Assembly (NCBI RefSeq): GCF_000988165.1
Contig: NW_020169346.1
Span: 1 to 31,228 of the forward strand
DNA: 31,228 nucleotides
Reading direction: 5' to 3'
DNA from: Vairimorpha ceranae
Taxonomy: Eukaryota; Microsporidia; Nosematidae
Shown: positions 18,038-26,222 of the stretch, in pieces
Layout of the letters: each line of letters opens with the position of its first letter
Numbering within the stretch: the first letter of the stretch is position 1
The notes under the pieces: generated by a model
What the model saw: the letters and a program-made list of their open reading frames with translations, nothing else
The model's database searches: none
Told to the model about the DNA's origin: nothing
Program-made: the position numbers and the translations under genes

Positions 18038-19111
18038 TTAATCATAAGGACTAATTAATAAATGCTCATCAACATCATCCATTTCAATATGAAGCGGCAC
18101 ATCAATTATTTCGGTAATAGTCTCCAATTCACTTTCAATAATTAGCCTAAGTTTTTCAGCATGCCGTCTCTTTAGTTGCTTAAAATCGAAAGCAATAGAA
18201 CACTGCTCATCACTACCTTTAATATCAAATTTTATTTCTTTACCTTTTTTGTAATGTTCTCCCATACCTTCTACTGTAATATTATAGTCAATATTATTTA
18301 TAAGATACTTGATATTCTCTGTACTCTTTTCAAATAGCGAATTTTCAATAGTAAAAATAATGAACTTATAACCTTCAGTACTCTTTTCAATTAACATTTT
18401 TCTATACAAATTTACAAAATTGTAAACATCATTTAATAAAAACATACACTGTTTATAAACTTGATCATTATTAGTATTTTCTGTACATTGCAAAAGAGGT
18501 AAACTATTCTTTCTACACAGGTACTGTTCAATATAAGCTTTCATTTCCTTTATATCTTTAATACATTGAAAATAACCTTTATATTGATTTAATACTTCTA
18601 CAAATTTAGAGTCTTTATTATCTAATTCATTCAAAATACCTTTTAATAAAAAGATTGTATGTATTCGATTAAAATATCCTTCACCTAAAAATCCTTTTAA
18701 AAGAATATTATGACAAAACATGGCATACTGATTTTCTAACGGTTTTAATTCATAAAACCTATTATCATTAGACATTACAAGACTGTAATAAGGAGACACA
18801 GATACATAATCAGCTTCAGGTGTCTGCTTTGTTTTCTTATAAAAATTAAATATTTCGCCACGGAACAAATTAGGATCCAGATTATCAATTGTACCTCTCT
18901 TTAATAAAATCATAGCGAAACCGTCAAATTTTTGGCGAAAATTCTTTTCAAAGCTAACGCTTAGAGAATCATTTATCCTTTTCTTAACAGATGTAGAGTA
19001 ATATAAGAATAATACATTATTTCTGCCTAATAATTTAGATGCAGTAAGCCGCAAATTTCCTGGTATAAACATACTGCAATAAATAGGTACTGCTCTGAAT
19101 AAGATACTCAT
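18038..19111 (-). CDS. Unrecognised protein, tandem paralogue of the next gene upstream
   Basis: Protein of 357 residues, family not recognised. It is clearly homologous along its length to the protein at 19649-20680: YYS near residues 37-39; FNFYKKTKQTPEADYVSVSPYY / FNFYTVKSITPKANYITLSPYY; then EL.P..NQY..FC.N.LLK; a helical middle; FLLNDVYNFVNLYR / FLNDLYNIINLYK; a strand-rich end with IDYNITVEG, FD.KG and a closing VIDVP-type motif. The first 16 residues are mildly hydrophobic but not a clear signal peptide. CCC on the minus strand (plus-strand GGG 19118-19120) supports the start, and the second in-frame Met at residue 14 is also at residue 14 of the paralogue. Probably a lineage-specific family. 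Confidence 0.8.
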   Translation of the reverse strand: MSILFRAVPIYCSMFIPGNLRLTASKLLGRNNVLFLYYSTSVKKRINDSLSVSFEKNFRQKFDGFAMILLKRGTIDNLDPNLFRGEIFNFYKKTKQTPEADYVSVSPYYSLVMSNDNRFYELKPLENQYAMFCHNILLKGFLGEGYFNRIHTIFLLKGILNELDNKDSKFVEVLNQYKGYFQCIKDIKEMKAYIEQYLCRKNSLPLLQCTENTNNDQVYKQCMFLLNDVYNFVNLYRKMLIEKSTEGYKFIIFTIENSLFEKSTENIKYLINNIDYNITVEGMGEHYKKGKEIKFDIKGSDEQCSIAFDFKQLKRRHAEKLRLIIESELETITEIIDVPLHIEMDDVDEHLLISPYD

Positions 19112-19648
19112 AATTAAGGGTAAAATTCTAAGAAATTTAAATAAATTAATTTAATTAAAATTCGAAAAATCAAAAAAATTAATTAAATATTTTTAAAAAT
19201 GTGTCTTATTTGTAAAACTAAAATTGTATTAAATATTTGTTAGAAAATAAATTAATACATTTCTCTTTGTATTTAAGTGTAATAATTATTAAATTAATTA
19301 AGGACTTACAAAAGATATTTCTTTATAGTTTCATCAAAAATTTATAAAAGAGGCAGATTTAAAAAAGTTCTATTTATTATAATTAATAACTAATGTCACT
19401 ACTTTAGAGAATAAAGGTAGAGATAATTTTTTATTATTTTATTTCATTTATATACTTTTTTCTTCATTCTGAAACATTAAATTTTACAGGATCATGTTTC
19501 ATACCATTCAGTTTGTATTTAAGTCTTATAATTAGACAGGACCTGTCATTGGTAAAAATTTACCTTCTTTTTTAAACTTTTACTAAATAATTAAAAAATG
19601 ATATTTATTTTTTTTTGTTTAATAATTTTTTATAAATAAATTAACATT
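19112..19648. other. Intergenic region between the tandem paralogues
   Basis: AT-rich DNA of 537 bp. Around 19464-19546 it is less AT-rich, and a short minus-strand frame of about 25 codons there could be the remnant of another family member's end, but this is weak. GTATTTAAGT recurs at about 19268 and 19511. No other structure recognised. Confidence 0.45.
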
Positions 19649-20680
19649 TTATTCAGAAAAAAAAGTAATAGCATTAGACACCCCTTCATTTATCAAACAG
19701 CCAGGTACATCTACCACCTCACTTTCACTTTCTTTTCCATTACTTATTGTTATTTTTAACTTATTAATATCTCCTTGTCTTAGTTGATCGCGATCAAATA
19801 CAAAAGCATATTTATTATTATCACCTCGTACATCAAATAATATATCTTTACTATTCTTATTGTTATCATAAAACCCTTCTACTGTCACATTATATTCCTT
19901 TTTATTAATTATTAACTTTGTATTATTTCTTAAATCATTTATTAATGACTCATCCACGTTAAATATTACAAATTTATTATCATTCGTAATATTATTAGTA
20001 CTTATTTCTTTATATAAATTTATTATGTTATATAAATCATTTAAAAATGGCATTTCTTTTACAAATCTTTCTTCATCGGTAACATGTAATAGTTTCTCTA
20101 AATAATTATTCTTAGTGTTAAAATTAGATCTTTTAATGAAATTTTCAATATAACTATTAACCTCAAATACATTACTAAAAAACGTTAGATTATCCTGTAA
20201 TCTAGTTAATGCTCTTTTAAATAATGTCTCTGGTAGTATTAGTTCATCTAATATATTTTTAAATACATTTTGATAATCTTCTTCTAGTATTTTTTTAAGT
20301 AGTACATTTTTACAAAATAAAGAGTATTGATTCCCAGCAGGTTGTAATTCAAAAATATTATTGTACATTAATATTAACTTATAATAGGGTGATAAGGTAA
20401 TATAATTAGCTTTAGGAGTTATAGATTTTACAGTGTAAAAATTAAAAAGTTGATCATTAAATAAATCTTTGTTACTTTTTCTTAATAAAAGAGAAGATTC
20501 TGATAGTAAATCGTAATTATTTACATTTTTTTTGTATTGGATATCTAACTGTTCACCTGAAATTGAAGAATAATATAAATGAGGTATAATTTTACTACAA
20601 GATGATCTTAATAGACCAAAATCTACATTTTTAACAAGCATTGTCGCTCTCAAATTATAAACTAGTAATAAATAATGCAT
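19649..20680 (-). CDS. Unrecognised protein, tandem paralogue of 18038-19111
   Basis: Protein of 343 residues in the same orientation as its paralogue. Shared landmarks are YYSS near 37, SITPKANYITLSPYY, ELQPAGNQYSLFCKNVLLK, a helical centre, LNDLYNIINLYKEI, KEYNVTVEGFYDNNK, FDVRGDNN, FVFDRDQLRQ and VVDVP near the end. The N-terminus (MHYLLLVYNL) is hydrophobic, possibly a weak leader. No C-run is visible before either candidate start; I keep the first Met because the distance to the conserved YYS matches the paralogue within one residue. Unlike the paralogue, the sequence is rich in Asn and Ile and the DNA is more AT-rich, suggesting faster drift. Function unknown. Confidence 0.75.
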   Translation of the reverse strand: MHYLLLVYNLRATMLVKNVDFGLLRSSCSKIIPHLYYSSISGEQLDIQYKKNVNNYDLLSESSLLLRKSNKDLFNDQLFNFYTVKSITPKANYITLSPYYKLILMYNNIFELQPAGNQYSLFCKNVLLKKILEEDYQNVFKNILDELILPETLFKRALTRLQDNLTFFSNVFEVNSYIENFIKRSNFNTKNNYLEKLLHVTDEERFVKEMPFLNDLYNIINLYKEISTNNITNDNKFVIFNVDESLINDLRNNTKLIINKKEYNVTVEGFYDNNKNSKDILFDVRGDNNKYAFVFDRDQLRQGDINKLKITISNGKESESEVVDVPGCLINEGVSNAITFFSE

Positions 20681-21059
20681 AAAATTTATAAAAATTTTTA
20701 TTTATATATTTTTTTTGATAAAATAGAGTTGTTCTTAAATAATTTAAAAAATAAAATTAATGTTAATATCTTATATTTTTAAAACAAGCTAGTGATTAGG
20801 CACTGCTTATTATAGAATATAATAAGGTGTTAAATGTGTACTATAATTTATTTTAAAAATTTTAAATGTATTAATAAATTTATATTAAATTTAATATGAT
20901 AAATCAATTAAATGTACAACTTTTAAATTTTTTACAACAAAAATGTACAATTTGTTACAATAATAATACATAATATTATTAATGTTGTAATTTAAATATT
21001 CTTTAACCCTTTAATGTCTACTTAAAAGTCTTCTTCTTCATCTTCTAAATATTCTTTAA
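20681..21059. other. Divergent intergenic region ending in a tandem duplication
   Basis: AT-rich spacer between the divergent unknown gene and the Bcp1-like gene. No gene or RNA recognised. From 20994 it contains the first copy of the 53-bp duplication described separately. Confidence 0.5.
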
Positions 21060-21099
21060 CCCTTTAATGTTTACTAAAACATCTTCATCTTCCTATTCG
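20994..21099 (+). repeat. 53-bp tandem duplication covering the start region of the Bcp1-like gene
   Basis: Copy 1 is 20994-21046 and copy 2 is 21047-21099. The first 24 bases, including the CCC signal and an ATG, are identical; the rest is a diverged TCT/TCA-rich stretch. The ATG of copy 1 (21014) is followed by two codons and a stop, so it is a decoy or a relic start; the ATG of copy 2 (21067) opens the gene. The two ATGs are out of frame with each other. Confidence 0.8.
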
Positions 21100-21711
21100 T
21101 CTACAGAAGAAAGTTACAGCTCTGAAGAATCAGACAATATAGAATTATCTCATGTAAATAATATTCTAATAGAAGATCTTTGTTTTTTACTTACACGCAA
21201 TAAATTCTTTACTGACCCTGACCAGCTAGTTTTCATAGATAAAATATTCATTGTATCTAATGACGTAGTCTTGTACTACATTCTTCTACTAGATTATTCT
21301 AAGATGCGCTCTTTAATAGATAAAAAAGTTAAGAAACGTATAAATAAATTTCTAAAAGATAATAAAGTATCTATAAATAATTTAGTACTAGTATTTGCTG
21401 ATAAGTTATGTAATCTTAATATTAAAGAAATAGTAAATGCTTATAAAACACTAAAATTTACTAGTACAAATTATATTTTTATAAGTAAATGTTACTATCC
21501 TTCAAAAGAAGAGAAAGAAGAATTTTTAGAGCTATTTAGTGATTATAAGGAATCACTAGAAATACTACCAGTAAAAATTGAAGAAATATTTCTTAATAAA
21601 TTTTCTAAAAAAAAGAATATCAATATTGGGGGAGTGCCATTCCAAATGCATCTCATTAATAATGAAGATATAAAGAAATATATAAATATTTTAGAGAATG
21701 AAGAAGAATAA
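21067..21711 (+). CDS. BCP1: BCCIP/Bcp1-family protein, probable
   Basis: Protein of 214 residues. A Ser/Glu-rich N-terminus (TSSSSYSSTEESYSSEESDN) precedes an alpha/beta core. Three stretches follow the BCCIP/Bcp1 family: NNLVLVFADKLCNLNIKEIV..Y (cf. LVLNMPEKFPFEIALPLY), TNYIFISKCYYPS (cf. FYLLISKTFVE), and a C-terminal GVPFQMHLINNEDIKKYINIL (cf. VPM..VMLIPGDKMNEIMDKL). Yeast Bcp1 is a nuclear chaperone for ribosomal protein uL14; animal BCCIP binds BRCA2 and p21 and also acts in ribosome assembly. The similarity is spread out and I judged it by eye. ACCC with the ATG four bases later fits the start; the start region is tandemly duplicated. Confidence 0.55.
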   Translation: MFTKTSSSSYSSTEESYSSEESDNIELSHVNNILIEDLCFLLTRNKFFTDPDQLVFIDKIFIVSNDVVLYYILLLDYSKMRSLIDKKVKKRINKFLKDNKVSINNLVLVFADKLCNLNIKEIVNAYKTLKFTSTNYIFISKCYYPSKEEKEEFLELFSDYKESLEILPVKIEEIFLNKFSKKKNINIGGVPFQMHLINNEDIKKYINILENEEE

Positions 21712-22202
21712 ATTAATTTAGATTTTAAAAATAATATTTTTTTGTTTTCTTATGCCAGTGCTGTTATATAGAATTTATTAATATATTTTATTCTCCTTTA
21801 AATTAGTAAAGTTTAATAATTAAGTTGAAATTAAAAGAAAAATATTAATGTTGTGATGTAATCTGAAGCTTTGTAACTAAAGAAAAAACATTTAAGAATT
21901 TAACGAACTGACATTTCTCTAAAAAGAATAAATAACAAATAAATAATTATTTTGTCAATACAAGAATCTTTGTAAGACAATAAATAAATTACAATGTTGT
22001 AAAACAATATTTGATAATATTTTTTTAAATAAATTGGTGTTATTTTTAAGAAATATATCATTCATCTTCTTTCTTATTTTTTTGATTCTTTACCTACTTT
22101 TATGCCGCATTTTTAACACCTAAGAATGTTATATCATTCATCTTCTTTCTTATTTTTATTGATCCTTTACCTACTTTTATGCTGTATTTCTAACCCCCAA
22201 GA
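21712..22202. other. Intergenic region ending in a 76-bp tandem duplication
   Basis: AT-rich spacer of 491 bp between the Bcp1-like and kleisin genes. No gene accepted. The right-hand third is a tandem duplication (22055-22206) described separately. A 33-codon frame starting at the ATG of copy 1 (22126) encodes a hydrophobic peptide that overlaps the kleisin start out of frame; I do not treat it as a gene. Confidence 0.5.
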
Positions 22203-22206
22203 ATGT
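22055..22206 (+). repeat. 76-bp tandem duplication covering the start region of the kleisin gene
   Basis: Copy 1 is 22055-22130 and copy 2 is 22131-22206, with about 90 percent identity. Each ends in an AAGAATGT start context. The C-run is intact in copy 2 (AACCCCCAAGAATG) but weakened in copy 1 (AACACCTAAGAATG). The gene uses the copy 2 ATG at 22203. Confidence 0.85.
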
Positions 22207-23066
22207 ACACACTTTCTTATATTTTAAAAATATGTACAAAAGTAACAGAAAAGACACTTAAAAAGACAGATATAAAACAAATAGACATTTATAAAATGAT
22301 TGTAGATACTACACTTACTAGAAGTACAAAAATATTAGTTACTATAATAAAGATATACTGTAAAAAAGCTAAATATTTATTAGATGATTCTAATGAATTA
22401 GTAATATTACTTAGTAATCAAAAGAAAGAAAAGAAAATAACTGTTAAGAAGAAACAAGAAGAAGATGTATACATATCTGATATTATAGTACCAGAATATT
22501 CTTATGATAATACTATAGATCTTTCTATGGAACCTATAAGAGAATATGAAGATACTAAAGATAGTACGCTTTTAAAAAGTTTTAATATTCCAATAAAACG
22601 GAAGAAAATAGAAGATGAGGTGATAGAATACGATAATAATTATTATAAAGAACATATATGCAATATTAAAGGAGGAATGCCATTTGCCGGGTGTAAATAT
22701 TTGACACACTTAAATTTTAATATACCTAGTTTTTTTAATGATAAATTAAAATTGGCTGTAGAAACAATGAGAGATGAAACAGCGATAGAGCAATATAATG
22801 AAATGTCAATAGATGATTACAATGATGTAAGCATGTATAGTGAGAATGAGCAGTATTTATCACATGATATTACTTATGAAGATACAGAGAAATTCTTAGA
22901 TCTTACAGTCCTTCCTCCTTCATTTATTTTTAATGATCAAATAGAACATTTAGACAGAGAAGACAAAGCTAAGCTTTTTTTTGATTTATTACGACAGACT
23001 TCTTTTGGTAAAATTGAAGTTAAGCAAGAATACCCAGATTCAAAAATATTCTGTAAAATATTGTAA
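22203..23066 (+). CDS. Cohesin kleisin subunit (Rad21/Scc1 or Rec8 type), very short
   Basis: Protein of 287 residues. The N-terminal kleisin domain is recognisable at about 1-75: after an initial helix, LTRSTKILVTIIKIYCKKAKYLLDDSNELVILL matches the family pattern L-R-S-x-LL-G-VV-R-IY-x-KA-KYLL-x-D-x-N. The C-terminal winged-helix region is at about 250-287 (KAKLFFDLLRQTSFGKIEVKQEYPDSKI), matching A..F..LL-L...-I...Q-E-PY-DI. The linker is reduced to about 175 residues, against several hundred in yeast Scc1. Kleisins close the Smc1-Smc3 ring and hold sister chromatids together. Mitotic Scc1 versus meiotic Rec8 cannot be decided. CCCCC five bases before the ATG fixes the start. Confidence 0.78.
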   Translation: MYTLSYILKICTKVTEKTLKKTDIKQIDIYKMIVDTTLTRSTKILVTIIKIYCKKAKYLLDDSNELVILLSNQKKEKKITVKKKQEEDVYISDIIVPEYSYDNTIDLSMEPIREYEDTKDSTLLKSFNIPIKRKKIEDEVIEYDNNYYKEHICNIKGGMPFAGCKYLTHLNFNIPSFFNDKLKLAVETMRDETAIEQYNEMSIDDYNDVSMYSENEQYLSHDITYEDTEKFLDLTVLPPSFIFNDQIEHLDREDKAKLFFDLLRQTSFGKIEVKQEYPDSKIFCKIL

Positions 23067-23547
23067 TAAATTATTTTTTACTTAAATGTAATATTTTGTA
23101 TCAAGTTAAATGTACATTATAATCTAAATTTAATAAATAACTAATATAAGTAAATTTACTTATATAAGACTATAGTTATTTAAGTACATTCACTATCATG
23201 TTCATTACTAATCTTTTCACTAAAAATTTATTGCTAATCTTTTCACTAAAAATTTATTGCTAATCTTTTCACTAAAAATTTATTGCTAATCTTTTCACTA
23301 AAAATTTATTGCTAATCTTTTCACTAAAAATTTATTGCTAATCTTTTCACTAAAAATTTATTGCTAATCTTTTCAATGCGTTATTATTAAATACATTTAA
23401 ATTACATTATTAACCTTTCCAATACAATTAAATTCAATACATTTAAATTACATTTTTTTTCAATTACTAATCTTTTCAATACATTTAAATTACACATTAT
23501 TCATTACTAACCTTTCAACTACTATTTTTTTTCAATTACTAATTTTT
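23067..23547. other. Convergent intergenic region made largely of repeats
   Basis: Lies between the stop codons of the kleisin and SAC3 genes. After 140 bp of AT-rich DNA it is filled by a 26-bp minisatellite (23208-23375) and degenerate related units up to the end of SAC3. No gene seen. Confidence 0.7.
23208..23375. repeat. 26-bp tandem repeat, six full copies plus a partial one
   Basis: The unit CTAATCTTTTCACTAAAAAT followed by TTATTG begins at 23208, 23234, 23260, 23286, 23312 and 23338; a seventh copy starting at 23364 breaks off after TTTTCA. The full copies are identical apart from sequence at the very first junction, so the array is recent or kept homogeneous. Confidence 0.92.
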
Positions 23548-23565
23548 TCAATACATTTTAATCCC
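23376..23565. repeat. Degenerate extension of the 26-bp repeat array
   Basis: Diverged units of the type ACTAATCTTTTCAATACATTT followed by AAATTAC recur at irregular spacing (for example at 23406, 23463 and 23501) up to and slightly beyond the SAC3 stop codon. They keep the CTAAYCTTTYCA core of the regular array and look like an older part of it. Confidence 0.65.
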
Positions 23566-25326
23566 CTCCTCATAATAAACTTCTATATTCTCTAACTTCT
23601 GTTTTTTATCAATTTTATTAATCCAATCTTCCTTTACATCAGGATTTCTACCATTGTGTATTAAACATGTTAATATCGATATCTGTTTTAATCTACTTTT
23701 ATTTTCTAATAATAAATTTAATTTATTTTTTATAATATATCTACTTATATTAATTAATTCTAATATTTTATCTATATTCTTACCCATATTCTGTGGTGTA
23801 TCTACCATCTTATTTAACATATAATATTTAGTATTTGTATCTACTAATAATTTCTTATTTAGTGCAAAAATTGACACTTTATATTTTAGAAGTGTACTAA
23901 TATTCACATTTTTGTACTGTAAAAAATCAGGTTTATAATTCATTAACACTGACTTCTTAACAGTATTAACAAATATTGCTGAGAAAATAGTATCATCAGT
24001 GACTATACATAGAGTATTTTGTACAAGGGTTTTTACATTAACAGATCCCTTTGGTGATTTTAATCTATTTTTTATATAAAGATCTAAAATATAAAAACAT
24101 ATCTCACGGGCTAGTTTCTTTTTCTTTTCAAAAATAATAACTCTTTTTTTAATGTCTTTAACAAAAATACTAGCAGAAATTTTACAATAAATTTTTACTA
24201 AAACATCAAAAATGTCTTTCTGTGTTTCATGCGGATCAGAAAAAATATTGAATTTAACCTTTTTTCGCATAATTTTAGCATTAATAATAGGTTTATAAGT
24301 TTTTGTAAAATTTTTGATAATCCACATCTTTACTATATAATCTTTTATGTAGTAGTCTATATCCCCGTAATATATTAATTTAGATGTTCTAATAATACTT
24401 TTTCTTTCCTTAATAAGAATATTATCATTCTCAAATAAATCTTTATTTTTAAAATCTACTAGTATTGTAGAGTCATTAATAAGTTGTATATTCATCTTTT
24501 TACATAAACTTTTTAATTCTGTTACTGTAAGATACAACATCTTATTTATAAAATTGGCATCTATTTTTTCTACAAAACATTTTGAATAAATTTCTATTCC
24601 TTTAAGTCTCACTTTATCAAAATAAGTGTGAAGAATACAGTAACTTAAAAAATCTGTAGATCTTACTAATTTAAAAAAGATGTACAGATTGTTTTGTAGA
24701 TATGCACATTTAATAGCACTAAACAGAATATTTTTTGATTTATAAAATGTATTATAAACTATAAACTTTTCATCAAATGAGATAAGATAATGATATCCTA
24801 TAAACTCTTCATTATACTTATTCCTCTTATTATATAGATCTATAAGTGTACCCAGTATTTTTTTACACTGCTCTAAATTTAAATGTATTTCAAATTCCTT
24901 ATTATCATACAAAGCGTAAGAATACACTATAAGAAGTCTACAGATCTTCTCTAGGACATAAATAGTTCTATCACATTCTAATTCTTGAATAGTGATATCA
25001 AGGCGGATAGCTCTTGTACGATTTTCTAAAAATTTATAAGATTCTAATGTAAAGTCACAGAACTGTAAAAGATATTCTAAAACAGATACCAAGACATTTA
25101 TAGGACGTACATCTTCAGGAAAAGGCTTTACTTTCCCTGCTGAAGATCTATTGTACTTTTTTACTAAAATATTTTTTTCATATTTATTTATGTCTCCTCT
25201 AAGATTCCTTTCTATGTATTCAAAATAAGGACAATATTCCTGACATGTACCTTTTATAGTTCCATTGTATTCTTGTCTCTCTTGTCTTTTTTGAAGTAGA
25301 TCTCTATAGATGTGTTCTAGGTTCAT
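23548..25326 (-). CDS. SAC3: SAC3/GANP-family mRNA export protein (TREX-2 scaffold)
   Basis: SAC3 is the scaffold of TREX-2, which couples transcription to mRNA export at the nuclear pore. Diagnostic order from the chosen start: GTCQEYCP at 26-33 (cf. GTCEEMCP), YNRSSAG at 58-64 (cf. YSRSSA), P-x-x-RP-x-x-VL at 70-79, NRTRAIRLDITIQEL at 102-116, then a long helical region and a winged-helix-like end. I choose the ATG at 25326, giving 592 residues, because a minus-strand CCCC (plus-strand GGGG at 25329-25332) lies two bases upstream. An in-frame ATG 18 codons earlier, at 25380, adds a basic hydrophobic stretch found in no SAC3 protein and has no such signal. The long Cid1- and Sus1-binding tail of yeast Sac3 is absent. 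Confidence 0.9.
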   Translation of the reverse strand: MNLEHIYRDLLQKRQERQEYNGTIKGTCQEYCPYFEYIERNLRGDINKYEKNILVKKYNRSSAGKVKPFPEDVRPINVLVSVLEYLLQFCDFTLESYKFLENRTRAIRLDITIQELECDRTIYVLEKICRLLIVYSYALYDNKEFEIHLNLEQCKKILGTLIDLYNKRNKYNEEFIGYHYLISFDEKFIVYNTFYKSKNILFSAIKCAYLQNNLYIFFKLVRSTDFLSYCILHTYFDKVRLKGIEIYSKCFVEKIDANFINKMLYLTVTELKSLCKKMNIQLINDSTILVDFKNKDLFENDNILIKERKSIIRTSKLIYYGDIDYYIKDYIVKMWIIKNFTKTYKPIINAKIMRKKVKFNIFSDPHETQKDIFDVLVKIYCKISASIFVKDIKKRVIIFEKKKKLAREICFYILDLYIKNRLKSPKGSVNVKTLVQNTLCIVTDDTIFSAIFVNTVKKSVLMNYKPDFLQYKNVNISTLLKYKVSIFALNKKLLVDTNTKYYMLNKMVDTPQNMGKNIDKILELINISRYIIKNKLNLLLENKSRLKQISILTCLIHNGRNPDVKEDWINKIDKKQKLENIEVYYEEGIKMY

Positions 25327-25332
25327 AAGGGG
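25327..25332 (-). promoter_or_regulatory. C-run that sets the SAC3 start
   Basis: On the minus strand CCCC (plus-strand 25329-25332) is followed by TT and the ATG at 25326. This favours the inner start over the in-frame ATG 54 bases upstream. Confidence 0.65.
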
Positions 25333-25389
25333 TATGAAAATGCTTATATATTTTATATTATAAAAAAATTTACGGGACATTTATGAAAT

Positions 25390-25444
25390 GTGTGAATATT
25401 AAAGGAATATTGTAGAGGTGTGAATATTAAAGGAATATTGTAGA
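25390..25444. repeat. 28-bp tandem duplication in the SAC3/uL13 promoter
   Basis: GTGTGAATATTAAAGGAATA followed by TTGTAGAG occurs at 25390-25417 and again at 25418-25444. Further shorter echoes (GGAAGAATATTGTAG; TATAAAAAG-ATGTGT units near 25500-25530) follow in the same divergent spacer. Confidence 0.8.
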
Positions 25445-25628
25445 AATATTGGAAGAATATTGTAGGAACAATGTAGATGTGTATTTATAAAAGGTGTGTG
25501 TTATAAAAAGAATGTGTTATAAAAAGTATGTGTACTATATTTATATTTACAATATTCTCTATTCATCTCCGTTCATTACATTTTTTATTCAATAATTTTT
25601 ACATAAAAATATTTTTTACACCCCCAAA

Positions 25629-26222
25629 ATGCATAAACACTTAATCGTCGATGCAAGTAACCACGTAGCAGGAAAACTCGCATCAAAAATAGCCAAGCTT
25701 CTTCTTGAAGGTCACAAGGTCACTGTTTTATGCACTGAACGTGCAATTTTAACTGGACCACTTGACAGAAGTATCGCCAAATTTAAGTCATTTATGAACA
25801 AGAGATGCAGAGTAAATCCAAGAAAGGGACCTTTCCATCATGTACTCCCTAGCATGAGATTCTACAGAATTATAAGAGGAATGATTCCTTATAAATTTTA
25901 CAAAGGAAAGGAGGCACTTAAAAATTTAGAATGCCATGAAGGAATACCAAATGAATTTATCAATTCGGAGAGGGTAAAGTTTCCTGAATGTCTTCTTAAA
26001 TATTGTAATAAGCCAGGGAAAAAATATGCTCTTCTTGGTGATTTATTAGTTAAATTTGGATGGAAGCATAGTAAAATTGTTAAAGAACTGACTGATTCTA
26101 TTTTAAAAAAAGAAGAGGAGACTAAATCTTTGGAGAATGAAAAAAGAAAAGAAATAGAAAAAATTATTGAATCAAAGGAATTTAATGATGAATTGGAAAA
26201 AAGATTACTAGCATTTAAATAA
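25629..26222 (+). CDS. RPL13A: Large subunit ribosomal protein uL13
   Basis: Complete protein of 197 residues, the usual eukaryotic length. The N-terminus [20 protein letters not shown], followed by [24 protein letters not shown]-type [20 protein letters not shown], and the C-terminal charged helix ([17 protein letters not shown]) are those of uL13 in the 60S subunit. CCCCC at 25621-25625 lies three bases before the ATG. It is divergent from SAC3 with a 302-bp spacer. Codon use in the first 60 codons is clearly richer in G and C than the neighbouring genes, as expected for a highly expressed gene. Confidence 0.97.
   Translation: MHKHLIVDASNHVAGKLASKIAKLLLEGHKVTVLCTERAILTGPLDRSIAKFKSFMNKRCRVNPRKGPFHHVLPSMRFYRIIRGMIPYKFYKGKEALKNLECHEGIPNEFINSERVKFPECLLKYCNKPGKKYALLGDLLVKFGWKHSKIVKELTDSILKKEEETKSLENEKRKEIEKIIESKEFNDELEKRLLAFK

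Noticed and set aside
22126..22227. 33-codon hydrophobic frame starting in copy 1 of the kleisin start duplication, looking like a signal peptide
   Set aside because: It is read out of frame through the duplicated T-rich DNA and into the kleisin start. It is better explained as a by-product of the tandem duplication.
23208..23375. CRISPR array
   Set aside because: The units are head-to-tail without unique spacers, in a eukaryotic context; this is a minisatellite.
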